Origin: CAWGJC01 sp965276665
GTDB taxonomy: Bacteria > Pseudomonadota > Alphaproteobacteria > Acetobacterales > Acetobacteraceae
Assembly (NCBI GenBank): GCA_965276665.1
Contig: OZ255620.1
Span: forward strand, 2,232,001 to 2,296,000
Reading direction: 5' to 3'
Length of the DNA: 64,000 bases
Under the pieces are notes generated by a model. The model searched no databases and was not told the DNA's origin. It saw only the letters and a list, made by a program, of their open reading frames with translations. Of this stretch, positions 1 to 9,244 are shown in pieces. The translations under genes were made by a program, and so were the position numbers. Each line of letters begins with the position of its first letter. Position 1 is the first letter of the stretch.

Positions 1-1420
1 GAACATCATCCTCATCATGACCGACCAGCAGCGCTACGACACCATCGGCGCGCTCGGCTTTCCCTACGCGGTCACGCCCAATCTCGACCGGATGGTGGCG
101 AACGGCGTCGCCTTTTCCAATTGCCACATCACGGCGGCGAGCTGCGTGCCCTCCCGCGCCAGCCTGTTCACCGGCTACTACCCGCACACCACCGGCGTGC
201 TCGCCAACGGCCAACCCTGGCAGCAAACCTGGGTGAGCCGGCTGCGCGAGAACGGCTATCACTGCGTGAACGTCGGCAAGATGCACACCATCCCGTACAA
301 TTCGGAGTCCGGCTTCCACGAGCGCTACGTGGTCGAGAACAAGGACCGCTACCTGGAAGGCCGCTGGTATTTCGACGAATGGGACAAGGCGCTCGCGGCG
401 AACGGGCTGATCAAGCAGCAACGCGAGCAATACCGGGAACGCGGCGACTACCGGGAGCGGCTCGGCGCCTTTGACTGGGAGCTGCCCGAGCACCTGCATT
501 CCGACGCCTTCGTGGGCGACATGGCGAGCTGGTGGGTGAGAACCTATCCGCCCACTCAGCCGCTTTTCCTGCAGGTCGGCATGCCGGGGCCGCACCCGCC
601 GTACGACCCGCCGCCGCGCTATTCCGCGCCCTATCTCGACCGCCGCGACCTGCCGCTGCCTGAACCCTCCGCGGCGGAGCTGGAAGGCCTGCATTCGGCG
701 CTCCGCGAGAAGCGCCAGCACGATGTCGAGGTGGATCACGATTCCGTCGTGTGGAACCTGAACCCGACCCGCGAGCAGCTTCATCGCCTCTGGGCGCATT
801 ATCTCGGCAACGTGACGCTGATCGACGAGCGGATCGGCACCTTGCTCCAAACGCTAGAGGCGCGCGGCTATCTGGAGGATGCGGTGGTGATCTTCACCTC
901 CGATCACGGCGAATGCCTCGGCGATCACGGCCTGATCCAGAAATGGTCGATGTACGACGTGGTGACGCGCGTGCCGACCATCATCTGGTCGACCGCGGGG
1001 CGCTTCGCCGGCGGCCGCACGGTCGATGGATTGTGCCAGCTCTTCGATCTCGGCCCGACCATCCTCGAGCTCGCCGGCCTCGACGTGCCGGCGGATTTCG
1101 AGGCGCAAAGCCTGCTGGCGGCGCTGCAGGGTGGGGATTGGCATCCGCGGACCTACGTCTTCTGCGAGCAGGCCGGCGATGTCGCGCTCGGCGGCGTGGA
1201 GTTCTTCACCGGCATTCGCGACGAGCACTGGAAGCTCGTCGATTTCAAGGGCTCGAACGAGGGGCAGATGTTCGATCTGCGGACCGATCCGGGCGAGACG
1301 CGCAACCTGTGGAGCGATCCCGCGCATGATGCGACGCGCCGCCGGCTGCTCGATGCGATCCGCGACTGGCTGATCGACTCGAATTACCGCACGCGCGACC
1401 TGAATGTCGCGCACCGCTGA
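1..1420 (+). CDS. Type I sulfatase / alkaline phosphatase-superfamily hydrolase (5' truncated by window)
   Basis: This gene encodes a sulfate- or phosphonate-ester hydrolase of the sulfatase family. The frame is open from base 2 and reads NIILIMTDQQR, so the true start lies before the window and at least 472 residues are present. Counting from the Met at base 17, Cys43 lies in CVPSR, the C-x-P-x-R site whose Cys is converted to formylglycine in this family. Further family signatures are VGKMH near residue 92, PGPHPPYD near 193 and FTSDHGECLGDHG near 294, which supply metal and substrate contacts. The substrate cannot be read from sequence; arylsulfatase and phosphonate monoester hydrolase are both possible. 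It converges on an ABC importer of the sulfonate type, which suggests sulfur-ester scavenging, but that link is inference. No signal peptide can be judged because the N-terminus is missing. Confidence 0.9.
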   Translation, partial: NIILIMTDQQRYDTIGALGFPYAVTPNLDRMVANGVAFSNCHITAASCVPSRASLFTGYYPHTTGVLANGQPWQQTWVSRLRENGYHCVNVGKMHTIPYNSESGFHERYVVENKDRYLEGRWYFDEWDKALAANGLIKQQREQYRERGDYRERLGAFDWELPEHLHSDAFVGDMASWWVRTYPPTQPLFLQVGMPGPHPPYDPPPRYSAPYLDRRDLPLPEPSAAELEGLHSALREKRQHDVEVDHDSVVWNLNPTREQLHRLWAHYLGNVTLIDERIGTLLQTLEARGYLEDAVVIFTSDHGECLGDHGLIQKWSMYDVVTRVPTIIWSTAGRFAGGRTVDGLCQLFDLGPTILELAGLDVPADFEAQSLLAALQGGDWHPRTYVFCEQAGDVALGGVEFFTGIRDEHWKLVDFKGSNEGQMFDLRTDPGETRNLWSDPAHDATRRRLLDAIRDWLIDSNYRTRDLNVAHR

Positions 1421-1483
1421 GCTGCGGGCGCGCTGACGCGCCACCCGGCGTGTCGGCGCGCTTCCGGTTCAGGTTCTCTCCGG

Positions 1484-2455
1484 TCAGGCCGAGATGAAGA
1501 GCTTGCCCTCGTAATACTGGCTCGGCGGCAAGGGTGATGGCACCGTGCCGAAACTCTTGAACATGGCGTTGAACGTGTTGAACCAGCCATCCACTGTGCC
1601 GTCATTCGTCATCCGCACGAGATCGGCGCTGGTGAGCAGCTTGACCGTGCTCGCCACCGCGCGCACCGCCTCGACGGAGACGCCGAGGAAGGCGGCGGAC
1701 AGCTCGATCGAGCGGTCGAAATTCGCCGCGCGGTAATCCATCGCCTTTTTCAGCACGCGCACGAAGCGGCGCACCAGATCGGGATTGGATTGCAGCATGT
1801 CGTTGCGCGCGACGAAGGTGTTGGCGAAGGAGGTCGCGGGATAGAAATCCTCGTCCTTCGCGAGCTCGCGCAGATCCGGCACCCGCCGCTTGATCACGTC
1901 GACCAGCGGATACCATAGGCCGGCGCCGTCGATCTGGCGGGAGGCGAAGGCGGCGACGATGGTGCTCGGATCCATCGGCACGACGTCGATGTCGGTGGCG
2001 CTCATGCCCGCCTTCCCGAGCGCCAGGCGGAGGATCATCTCGCCCGACGTGCCCTGTGGGACGCCGACCTTCTTGCCCTTGAGCGCCGCCATCGAGGTGA
2101 TCCCGGGCTGGCCGATCACCCGGTCGCTGAAGGTCAGCAGATTGACCGCGACGACCTTCGTCCGCCCGCTCGCCGGCAGCCAGAGCGCGCCGGGCCCGAT
2201 CGCGCCGAAATCGAGGCTTCCCGCGCCCATCGCCTGGATCTGGATCGGGCCGTTGGTGAACACCTTCACGTCCGGCACCAGACCCTCTTCCTGCCAGAGC
2301 CTCTGATCCGTGGCGATCGCCGGCAGGCTGGAGTTCTGATAATCCGCGATGTAGCCGAGCCGCACCGTATCGGCGGCGGCCCGCGCGCGACGCGCCCCGG
2401 CCGCCGCCGCCAGCGCGCCGGCGGCGGCTCCCGCCATCATCCGTCTCGTCAACAT
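1484..2455 (-). CDS. ABC transporter substrate-binding protein, SsuA/TauA/NMT1-like
   Basis: A 323-residue exported binding protein of the nitrate/sulfonate/taurine (NMT1-like) family. The N-terminus MLTRRMMAGAAAGALAAAAG is a signal peptide with a twin-arginine flavour, followed by an Ala-rich cleavage region and a mature start near ADTVRLGYI. The body has typical family segments: a residue stretch on capturing ligand (TNGPIQIQAMGAGSLDFGAI, about 89-108) and KGKKVGVPQGTSGEM (about 127-141). It is the last gene of a leftward three-gene importer, 34 bases after the ATPase gene. The ligand is unknown; sulfonate, taurine, nitrate or a pyrimidine precursor are all handled by this family. The nearby sulfatase makes an organosulfur ligand attractive, but that is inference only. 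Confidence 0.88.
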   Translation of the reverse strand: MLTRRMMAGAAAGALAAAAGARRARAAADTVRLGYIADYQNSSLPAIATDQRLWQEEGLVPDVKVFTNGPIQIQAMGAGSLDFGAIGPGALWLPASGRTKVVAVNLLTFSDRVIGQPGITSMAALKGKKVGVPQGTSGEMILRLALGKAGMSATDIDVVPMDPSTIVAAFASRQIDGAGLWYPLVDVIKRRVPDLRELAKDEDFYPATSFANTFVARNDMLQSNPDLVRRFVRVLKKAMDYRAANFDRSIELSAAFLGVSVEAVRAVASTVKLLTSADLVRMTNDGTVDGWFNTFNAMFKSFGTVPSPLPPSQYYEGKLFISA

Positions 2456-2489
2456 TATGTCGCTCTCCTGTCGTTGCTTGCGCGCGGCT

Positions 2490-3257
2490 CTACGCGGCGG
2501 GGTGATAGACGGATCGCCAGACCTGGTTGCGGATCGCCGCGAAATCCGGCGACAAGCGCATCTCCTCGGTCCGCGGATAGGGCAGGTCGACCGGGATGAT
2601 GCGGTGCAGCCGCCCCGGCCGCGCCGCCATGACGACGACGCGATTGGCGAGATAAACCGCCTCGTCCACGTCGTGCGTGATGAACATGACGGTGCGGCGC
2701 TCGCGGCTCCAGGCTTCGAGCAGACGGTCCTGCAACTGCACCCGCGTCAGCGCGTCGAGCGCGCCGAACGGCTCGTCCATCAGCAGGATCTTCGGGTTGA
2801 CGGCATAGGCGCGGGCGATCGCGCAGCGCTGCTTCATGCCGCCGGACAGCGTCTTGGGCAGCGCGTCGGCGAAATCGCGCAGCCCGACGAGACCCATGAA
2901 GTAATCCGCCACCTCGCGCCGCCGCGCCTTCGGCATTCGCTTGAGGCGCAGACCGAACTCGACATTCTCCCGCACCGTCAGCCAGGGAAACAAGGCGTAT
3001 TGCTGGAAGATGATCCCGCGCTCCGGCCCCGGGCCGGTGACGTCGGCATCGTCCACGAGGATGCGCCCCGCGCTCGGGCGCAGCAATCCGGCGGCGATGT
3101 TCAGCGCGGTCGACTTGCCGCAGCCGGACGGGCCCACCACGGTCACGAACTCGCCATCCGCGATGTCGAGCGTCAGCCGGTCGAGCGCGAGAAACGCGGT
3201 GCCGTCGGCGCGCTCGAACGCGCAGGAGATGTCGCGGAACGCGACTTTCGGCGTCAT
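2490..3257 (-). CDS. ABC transporter ATP-binding protein, SsuB/TauB-like
   Basis: A 255-residue ATPase that would power the neighbouring permease. Walker A is GPSGCGKS at residues 42-49, the Q-loop is FQQYALFPW, the signature is LSGGM, Walker B is ILLMDEPFGALDA and the switch His is in FITHDVDEA. These are the hallmarks of the nitrate/sulfonate/taurine subfamily. The ATG at 3257 was chosen because it overlaps the permease stop codon (ATGA), indicating translational coupling. The frame stays open well upstream, but that extension runs antisense-like through the permease gene and is not protein-like. It is the middle gene of a leftward permease-ATPase-binding protein operon. Confidence 0.93.
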   Translation of the reverse strand: MTPKVAFRDISCAFERADGTAFLALDRLTLDIADGEFVTVVGPSGCGKSTALNIAAGLLRPSAGRILVDDADVTGPGPERGIIFQQYALFPWLTVRENVEFGLRLKRMPKARRREVADYFMGLVGLRDFADALPKTLSGGMKQRCAIARAYAVNPKILLMDEPFGALDALTRVQLQDRLLEAWSRERRTVMFITHDVDEAVYLANRVVVMAARPGRLHRIIPVDLPYPRTEEMRLSPDFAAIRNQVWRSVYHPAA

Positions 3258-4090
3258 GCCCGCTCCTGCCAGGCGGTCAGCCTGTGCTCGGCCACCAGGA
3301 TCGCGCGATCCATCAGCAGGCCGAGCACGCCGATGGTGATCAGGCTGACGAAGATCGTCGGCAGGTCGTAATAGAGCTGCGCCTGCTGCATGCGGAACCC
3401 GAGGCCCGATTGCGCCGCGATCAGCTCGGCCGCCACCACCGTCGCCCAGGCCGAGCCGAGGCCGATCCGCAGCCCCACCATGATGAAGGGCAGCGAGGCC
3501 GGCACCACCACGCGGAGGAAGATCGTGAAGCTGCCCGCGCCGAGCACCCGCGCCGCGTTGATCAGCGTCTTCTCCACGCTGATCACCCCGCCATAGACGG
3601 CGATCACGCTCGAGAGGAAGGATGCGAGGAAGATGACGAACACCTTGGGCAGCTCGCCGATCCCCATCGTCACGATCGCCAGCGGGATGACGGCGAGCGG
3701 CGGGATCATCCGGAAGAATTGCACATAGGGCTCGATAAGGCCGCGGGCGATCCTGTACCAGCCCATCAGGAAGCCGATCGGAATGGCGACCACGACACCG
3801 AGCACGAAGCCGGCGACCACGCGGGCCAGGCTCGCCAGCATGTCGCGCGGCAGCTGGCCGCTGCGCAACGCATGCCCGGCCTGGAGCAGCACCTCCCAGG
3901 GACCGGGCAGGCCGACCACCCCGCTGCTCGTCGCCGCCGTCCAGATCGCGAGTCCGAGGATGACGGAGACGACGTTGAGCGCCAGCCTGAAGCTGCGCGG
4001 TCCCAGACGGCCCGGCTTCCTGCGCGCGTCGGGCGCCGGCGCGACCTCCGCCGAGGCCGCGGCGGGTGCGTCGCGAGAGAGAAATTCCAT
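3254..4090 (-). CDS. ABC transporter permease, SsuC/TauC-like
   Basis: A 278-residue inner-membrane permease of the binding-protein-dependent type. It has a hydrophilic N-terminus of about 35 residues, then about six hydrophobic segments, including FRLALNVVSVILGLAIWTAA and VVAGFVLGVVVAIPIGFLMG. The cytoplasmic EAA-type loop reads EKTLINAARVLGAGSFTIFL near residues 173-192. It is the first gene of the leftward operon and its stop overlaps the ATPase start by four bases. The promoter should lie in the short gap between 4091 and the decayed gene that ends at 4260; I could not pick out convincing -35/-10 boxes there. Substrate is unassigned. Confidence 0.9.
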   Translation of the reverse strand: MEFLSRDAPAAASAEVAPAPDARRKPGRLGPRSFRLALNVVSVILGLAIWTAATSSGVVGLPGPWEVLLQAGHALRSGQLPRDMLASLARVVAGFVLGVVVAIPIGFLMGWYRIARGLIEPYVQFFRMIPPLAVIPLAIVTMGIGELPKVFVIFLASFLSSVIAVYGGVISVEKTLINAARVLGAGSFTIFLRVVVPASLPFIMVGLRIGLGSAWATVVAAELIAAQSGLGFRMQQAQLYYDLPTIFVSLITIGVLGLLMDRAILVAEHRLTAWQERA

Positions 4091-4259
4091 GCGGAAAATG
4101 CTTCCCGATTTGCCCAGCTGTCGCCCGGCGAGTCAGGGGCCTACCCACCTCGCACTGCAGGGCTTCCGATTGATACGCCGCAGTTTTAGGTCGGACAGGG
4201 CGGATCGGCAACCGGATCCGATCCGCCCGCGAAACCTCAGCGACTGCCGGGAACCGTCG

Positions 4260-5590
4260 TCACAGCGGTTGATCGAGCCGGATCGGAAGGCTGCGTATGC
4301 GCCGGCCCGTCGCGTGGAAAACCGCGTTCGCGATGGCGGCATTCACCCCCACGATCCCGATCTGCCGATCCCCTTGATGCCGAGCGGGTTCACGCCGCGA
4401 TCCTTCTCCGGCACGGTGATCACCTCCACGCTGCCGATGCGGCCCGCGCAACTTGCCGCCAGCCAGGACGAGGCTTGCGGCGTCCCGCCCCGGTGAACGG
4501 GCCCTCATTGCTGGTCGTCGCGGCATGAGCGATGCGGGCCCGGATGTCCTCGCAGGCGCGCGCGGCGGCATGGCAGAGGCCGGGCGCGTGGCTGGAGGCC
4601 GCCGCCAGCCCGTCCGGCGGGAGGTCGCTGTCGCCGAGTTGCACCGTCACCTGCCCGAGGTCAGCTCCCGGCCCTCATGCCAAGGCGAGGAGCTTGCCGT
4701 CGCGCGTGGCGCCGAGCTGCACATGGTGGCGCGTCTCGGCGCGGTAGGTCGCGATGGTGTATCCCTGATCGCGGGTCGCGACGAGCTTGACGGGCCGGTT
4801 CAGCTGCCGTGCCGCGATCGCGATCCAGACGGTACCGACGAGGGAATGCCCTTGGAGCCGAACGCCCCGCCGACATGACGCGACACCACCCGGATGCGCT
4901 TCGGGTCGATATGGAGCTGCTTGGCGAGCGCGCCGCGCAGCCCATGGACGAACTGGCTCGGCTCGAACACGGTCAGGCTGTCGTCCTGCCAGGTACAGAT
5001 AGTGGGGAACAGCTCGATCGGGTTGTGGTGCTGCGGCGGCGTGGCGTAGTGCTCATCCACCCGCACGGGCGCGGTCGGGAACGTGGCCTCGGCATCGCCG
5101 ACCCGGAAATCCGTGTGCTCGCCGGGCTCGCGCTGCCTTGCCTCTGCGCCGGGGCTGCCGAAACTCGCGGCGGGCGGCTCCGCCTCGTACTCCACCCCGA
5201 CCGCCAGCGCCGCCTCGTAGCTGTCGGCGACGACCACGCCGACGATCTGGCCGTCATGCCAGATCTGGCTGCTCTGCATGATCGTGGTCTCGCCGCCGAC
5301 GCCGTGCGGCGGCGGCGGATCGGCCTCCCCGCCGACATTCTCATGGGTAAGGATGTCGAGCAGGCCGGGCACCGAGCGCGCCCGCGCCAGCCCGAACCCC
5401 CGGATGCGGCCACGCGCGATCGCGCTAGTCACCAGGAAGGCATAGGCGGGATTGGCGACCGCCATGTCGGAGGCATAGGAGGCGCGCCCGGAACCTTCGC
5501 CCGTCCTTCGATGCGCGGTGCCGAGGACGGGGTGGGCGGGGTTCCAGGCCGGATCGGCGGCCGCGAGATCGTCCCGGCATGCTCACACCT
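4260..5590 (-). pseudogene. Remnant of a xanthine dehydrogenase-family molybdopterin-binding subunit gene
   Basis: Reading leftward, fragments of one protein appear in changing frames. First comes HPVLGT, then RIEGRAKVPG one frame over, then RASYASDMAVANPAYAFL, a long stretch (the frame stays open to 4800) ending around VSRHVGGAFGSKGI, then WIAIAARQLNRPVKLVATRD in another frame. After missing sequence come VTVQLGDSDLPP, then VEVITVPEKDRGVNPLG and, after another shift, EIGIVGVNAAIANAVFHATG to a stop at 4260. These are recognisable blocks, in order, of the large molybdenum cofactor subunit of aldehyde/xanthine oxidoreductases, which is normally about 700-780 residues. Only about 1.33 kb remains, so there is internal loss as well as at least four frame changes. 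No iron-sulfur or FAD subunit gene is next to it. The 5' end is approximate because no start codon survives convincingly. Confidence 0.85.
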
Positions 5591-5709
5591 CCAGCGCGGC
5601 GGCATCGAGCAGCGCGCGCGGCCCGAGCCGTCTGGGGCGATCGGCAGGTTCTCACCTTGCGAAATCCCGAAACGTTCCAACGTCGCCTCTGGGCCTTATG
5701 GGAGGAAGC

Positions 5710-6171
5710 ATGCCGGAAAGCCTCGGCGGGAAATTCATGACCGGCGTCCCGATCGCGCTGACGGCGGCGTTTCTGGTCGGCCTGGCCCCTGCCCGGGCCG
5801 GCAACCTGACCGTCACCATCGCGGGCGTGCGCGACGCTCGCGGAACGATTTCGATCTGCCTGTTCTCCGCGCCGCGCGATTTCCCCGACTGCACCAACGA
5901 CCCGGATGCGCGACGGGCGCACCTGCCGGCTATCGCCGGTCGCGTCAGCACGGTGTTTTCCGATGTGCCTTCCGGTACCTATGCGCTCTCCGCCTATCAC
6001 GACGAGACGAATGCCGGCCGGCTTCGGACGAATTTTCTCGGCATCCCGCGAGACGGGGTGGGCGCGTCGAATGATCCGCGCGGCCGGATGGGGCCGCCGC
6101 GCTTCACCGAATCCGCCTTCGCCATCGGTCCCGCCGGGGGCGCCGTTACCTTCTCTCTCGTGTACCCATGA
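5710..6171 (+). CDS. DUF2141-family exported protein, first gene of carotenoid operon
   Basis: A 153-residue protein with a signal peptide (MTGVPIALTAAFLVGLAPARA) and a compact beta-rich mature domain beginning NLTVTIAGVRDARGTISICL. The pattern of the conserved domain, with SAYHDETNAGRLRTNF and GPPRFTESAF, is that of DUF2141. The family has no assigned reaction. The start at 5710 is preceded by GGAGGA at 5701-5706; an alternative ATG at 5737 would give the tightest signal peptide and also has a purine-rich site. Its TGA overlaps the ATG of the following desaturase, so it is translationally coupled to the carotenoid genes. A role in handling or sequestering the exported pigment in the envelope is speculation from this position only. 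Confidence 0.8.
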   Translation: MPESLGGKFMTGVPIALTAAFLVGLAPARAGNLTVTIAGVRDARGTISICLFSAPRDFPDCTNDPDARRAHLPAIAGRVSTVFSDVPSGTYALSAYHDETNAGRLRTNFLGIPRDGVGASNDPRGRMGPPRFTESAFAIGPAGGAVTFSLVYP

Positions 6172-7724
6172 TGCGCAGAGCTCCCTCGGCCTCACGCGCC
6201 GCGCGCCCGCGCATCGCGATCATCGGCGGCGGCCCTGGTGGGCTCGCCGCGGCCCTGCTGCTGTCGCGCTACGACGCGGATGTCACCTTGTTCGAGCGCA
6301 GCGACACGCTCGGCGGCCGCAGCGCCTCGATCCGCACGCAGGGCTTCACCTTCGACACCGGCCCGACCTTCTTCCTCTATCCGCGGATCCTGCAGGAAAT
6401 CGTCCAATCCTGCGGCTTCGACCTCGCGGAAGAGGTCGAGCTGATCAAGCTCGATCCGTTCTACCGGTTGCAATTCGAAGGCGGCACCACGATCGATGCG
6501 ACCGCCGACATCGCCGGAATGCAGGCGCAGCTCGCCAAGCTGTCGCCGGCCGATGCGCAGAACTTCCCGGCTTATCTCGACGAGAACCGCGAGAAGCTCG
6601 CGGCATTCCGCCCGACGCTTGAACGCGGTTTCGACGGGTTGCGCGACCTGCTCAGCCCGCATCTGCTCCGCACGCTGCCGATGCTGAAGCCGTGGCGTTC
6701 CGTCGACCGCGATCTGCGGCGCTATTTCCGCGACCCGCGCGTGCGTCTCGCGTTTTCGTTCCAATGCAAATATCTCGGCATGTCGCCGTTCCAGTGCCCT
6801 AGCCTGTTTACCATTCTCTCCTTCCTCGAATACGAGTACGGCGTGTACCACCCGCGTGGCGGTTGCGGCGCGGTGATGGCCGCGCTCGGCCGCATGGCGG
6901 CGCGGCGCGGCGTCACCATCCGCACCGGCGAACCGGTCGAGCGCATCCTGCTGGAAGGACGCCGCGCCGTCGGCGTACGGTCCGCACGCGGCACGCATGC
7001 AGCGGATGCGGTGGTGCTCAACGCCGATTTCGGCCATGCCATGCAGACCCTGCTGCCCGATACGGCCAGGCGCCGCTGGACAGACCGGCGCCTGGCGCGC
7101 AAACGCTACTCCTGCTCGACCTTCATGATGTATCTCGGCCTGGAAGGCCGGATCGACCAACTGCCGCACCATACGATCTTCCTCGCCGATGCGTTCACCC
7201 GGCACCTGGATGAGATTGAGGAAGGCCGCGTGCTCACCGAGAACCCGTCGATCTACGTGCAGAATGCCTGCATCACCGATCCGAGCCTGGCGCCCCCGGG
7301 ATGCAGCACGCTTTACGCGCTGCTGCCGGTGCCGCATATCGGGCCGCATCTCGCCTGGCACGATGTCGGCGCGGCGCGCACGCTGGTGTTCCGCCAGCTC
7401 GCCAAGCTCGGCCTGACGGATATCGAGAGGCGCATCCGCGTGGAGCGGCACATCACCCCGGCCGACTGGCAGGCGCAGGGCATCTATCGCGGCGCGACCT
7501 TCAATCTGCGCCACTCCTACGACCAGATGTTGCACCTGCGTCCGCATAATCGTTTCGAGGATATCGACGGCATGTATCTCGTCGGCGGCGGCACGCATCC
7601 CGGCAGCGGATTGCCGGTCATCTTTGAGTCGGCGCGCATCTCCGCCCGCTGCATGGAGGCGGATTTCGGACTGCAGCCGTGCGCGCGCCGCGTCGGGATC
7701 CCCGAATTGCAGGCGGCGTCGTGA
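6168..7724 (+). CDS. crtN: CrtN-type carotenoid desaturase (phytoene/dehydrosqualene desaturase family)
   Basis: A 518-residue FAD-dependent desaturase. The dinucleotide-binding motif is GGGPGG at residues 20-25, followed by FERSDTLGGRSASI and FDTGPTFFLYP. The C-terminal FAD/substrate motif is GMYLVGGGTHPGSGLPVIFE at about 468-487. Such enzymes introduce conjugated double bonds into phytoene or dehydrosqualene at the membrane. I favour the C30 (diapocarotenoid) branch because the downstream genes match the acid-glycosyl-acyl ester route, but the chain length cannot be read from sequence. The start ATG overlaps the stop of the DUF2141 gene; a second ATG follows at 6171. No head-to-head synthase (CrtM, CrtB or HpnCDE) is in the window, so the substrate must come from elsewhere. 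Confidence 0.85.
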   Translation: MMRRAPSASRAARPRIAIIGGGPGGLAAALLLSRYDADVTLFERSDTLGGRSASIRTQGFTFDTGPTFFLYPRILQEIVQSCGFDLAEEVELIKLDPFYRLQFEGGTTIDATADIAGMQAQLAKLSPADAQNFPAYLDENREKLAAFRPTLERGFDGLRDLLSPHLLRTLPMLKPWRSVDRDLRRYFRDPRVRLAFSFQCKYLGMSPFQCPSLFTILSFLEYEYGVYHPRGGCGAVMAALGRMAARRGVTIRTGEPVERILLEGRRAVGVRSARGTHAADAVVLNADFGHAMQTLLPDTARRRWTDRRLARKRYSCSTFMMYLGLEGRIDQLPHHTIFLADAFTRHLDEIEEGRVLTENPSIYVQNACITDPSLAPPGCSTLYALLPVPHIGPHLAWHDVGAARTLVFRQLAKLGLTDIERRIRVERHITPADWQAQGIYRGATFNLRHSYDQMLHLRPHNRFEDIDGMYLVGGGTHPGSGLPVIFESARISARCMEADFGLQPCARRVGIPELQAAS

Positions 7725-9244
7725 CGGCGCCGGTCGCGATCGTCGGCGGCGGTCTCGGCGGGCTTGCCGCGGCTGCGGTGCTCGCCGCCCGCGGCCACCG
7801 TCCCGTGCTGTTCGAGAAGAATGCGTGGCTCGGCGGCAAGGCGGCCGTGCTGCAGATGGACGGATTCCGCTTTGACATGGGGCCGACGATCCTGACGGTC
7901 CCCGCCGTGCTGCGCCGCATCTTCGCCGAAGGCGGCCGCGATCTCGAGAGCGCGGTTCCGATGCAGCGCCTCGATCCGCAATGGCGGTGCTTCTTCGAGG
8001 ACGGGCAGGTGCTCGATCTCGTGGAAAATGTCGACGCGATGGCCGACGGATTGGCGAAATCCGGCAATCCGCATGACGCAGCCGGGTATCGCGATCTGAT
8101 CGCGGTCTCGAAGCGCCTGCACGAGATCTCGGAGAATTTCTTCTTCTGGAAGCCGGTCGAAGGGCTGCGCGACACGATCGATTTCCGGCGCAATTTCAGT
8201 CCAGAAACGATGGCGCAGGTGTTCGCGCTGCGCATGGGCAGCACGGTTGCCGGGCTGATCCGCCGCCGCGTCTCGGATGCGCGCCTCGCGCAGATGCTCG
8301 ACCATTTCACCCAGTATGTCGGCTCCTCGCCCTATGCCTCTCCCGCGGTGCTCTGCGCGATCGCGCATATGCAGGTGCATGAGGGCATCTGGTATCCGCG
8401 CGGCGGCACGCGCGCGGTCGCCGAAGCGCTGGTGGCGCTCGGCACCGAGCTCGGCGCCCGCTACGAAACCGGCCGCGGCATCGCCTCGATCCGGCTCGAC
8501 GAACGCGGCCATGCGAACGGCGTCGTCACCGAGGATGGCGAGACGATCGCCTGTTCCGCAATCGTCTCCAACATGGATGCGGTGCGCACCTACACCGAGC
8601 TCGTCGGCGGCGCGGCCGGACGCAAGACCGCGCGGCGCAAGCACGAGCCGGCGTGTTCCGGAATCGTGCTCTATCTCGGCCTGGATCGCGCCTACCCGCA
8701 TCTGGCGCACCACAATTTCGTCTTCTCGGCCGATCCGAAGCGCGAGTTCGACGACATCTATCGCCGAGGCGAGCCCGCCGCCGATCCGTCCTGCTACCTG
8801 GCCGCGCCGGCCCGCTCGGATCCCGGCGTCGCGCCCGCGGGCGGCGAGGCGCTTTATATCCTGGTGCACACGCCCTACCTTCGGCCGCACCATGACTGGC
8901 GGGCGATGCTGCCGGGCTATCGGCGGGTGATTCTCGATAAGCTGGCCCGCACCGGCGGCATGCCCGATCTCGCGCAGCGCATCGTGGCGGAGCGATCGCT
9001 GACCCCGCAGGACATTCACGAGCGCTATCGCGTGCTGAACGGCGCCATTTACGGGCTGACCAGCCATGGAAGGTTCACCGGCGCTTTCAAGCCGGGCAAT
9101 CGCAGCCGGCAGGTGCCGGGGCTGTACCTCGCCGGCGGCGCCGCCCATCCGGGGCCCGGCATGCCGATGGTGCTGATGTCCGGCTGGATCGCCGCCGACG
9201 CGCTGGACCGCGACCGGCCGGCCCAGGTGCCGCGTGCCGCCTGA
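7721..9244 (+). CDS. crtP: CrtP-type diapocarotenoid oxidase / desaturase
   Basis: A 507-residue second member of the same flavoprotein family. The GTG at 7721 overlaps the previous stop (GTGA) and places GGGLGG at residues 9-14; an upstream in-frame extension would lie inside the preceding gene. Family blocks include LFEKNAWLGGKAAV, FDMGPTILTVP and the C-terminal GLYLAGGAAHPGPGMPMVLM. In C30 pathways a second homologue (CrtP or CrtNb) oxidises the terminal methyl group to an aldehyde. Assignment of this copy as the oxidase rests on operon context (an aldehyde dehydrogenase lies downstream), not on a diagnostic residue. It could instead share desaturation steps with the preceding enzyme. Confidence 0.78.
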   Translation: MTAPVAIVGGGLGGLAAAAVLAARGHRPVLFEKNAWLGGKAAVLQMDGFRFDMGPTILTVPAVLRRIFAEGGRDLESAVPMQRLDPQWRCFFEDGQVLDLVENVDAMADGLAKSGNPHDAAGYRDLIAVSKRLHEISENFFFWKPVEGLRDTIDFRRNFSPETMAQVFALRMGSTVAGLIRRRVSDARLAQMLDHFTQYVGSSPYASPAVLCAIAHMQVHEGIWYPRGGTRAVAEALVALGTELGARYETGRGIASIRLDERGHANGVVTEDGETIACSAIVSNMDAVRTYTELVGGAAGRKTARRKHEPACSGIVLYLGLDRAYPHLAHHNFVFSADPKREFDDIYRRGEPAADPSCYLAAPARSDPGVAPAGGEALYILVHTPYLRPHHDWRAMLPGYRRVILDKLARTGGMPDLAQRIVAERSLTPQDIHERYRVLNGAIYGLTSHGRFTGAFKPGNRSRQVPGLYLAGGAAHPGPGMPMVLMSGWIAADALDRDRPAQVPRAA

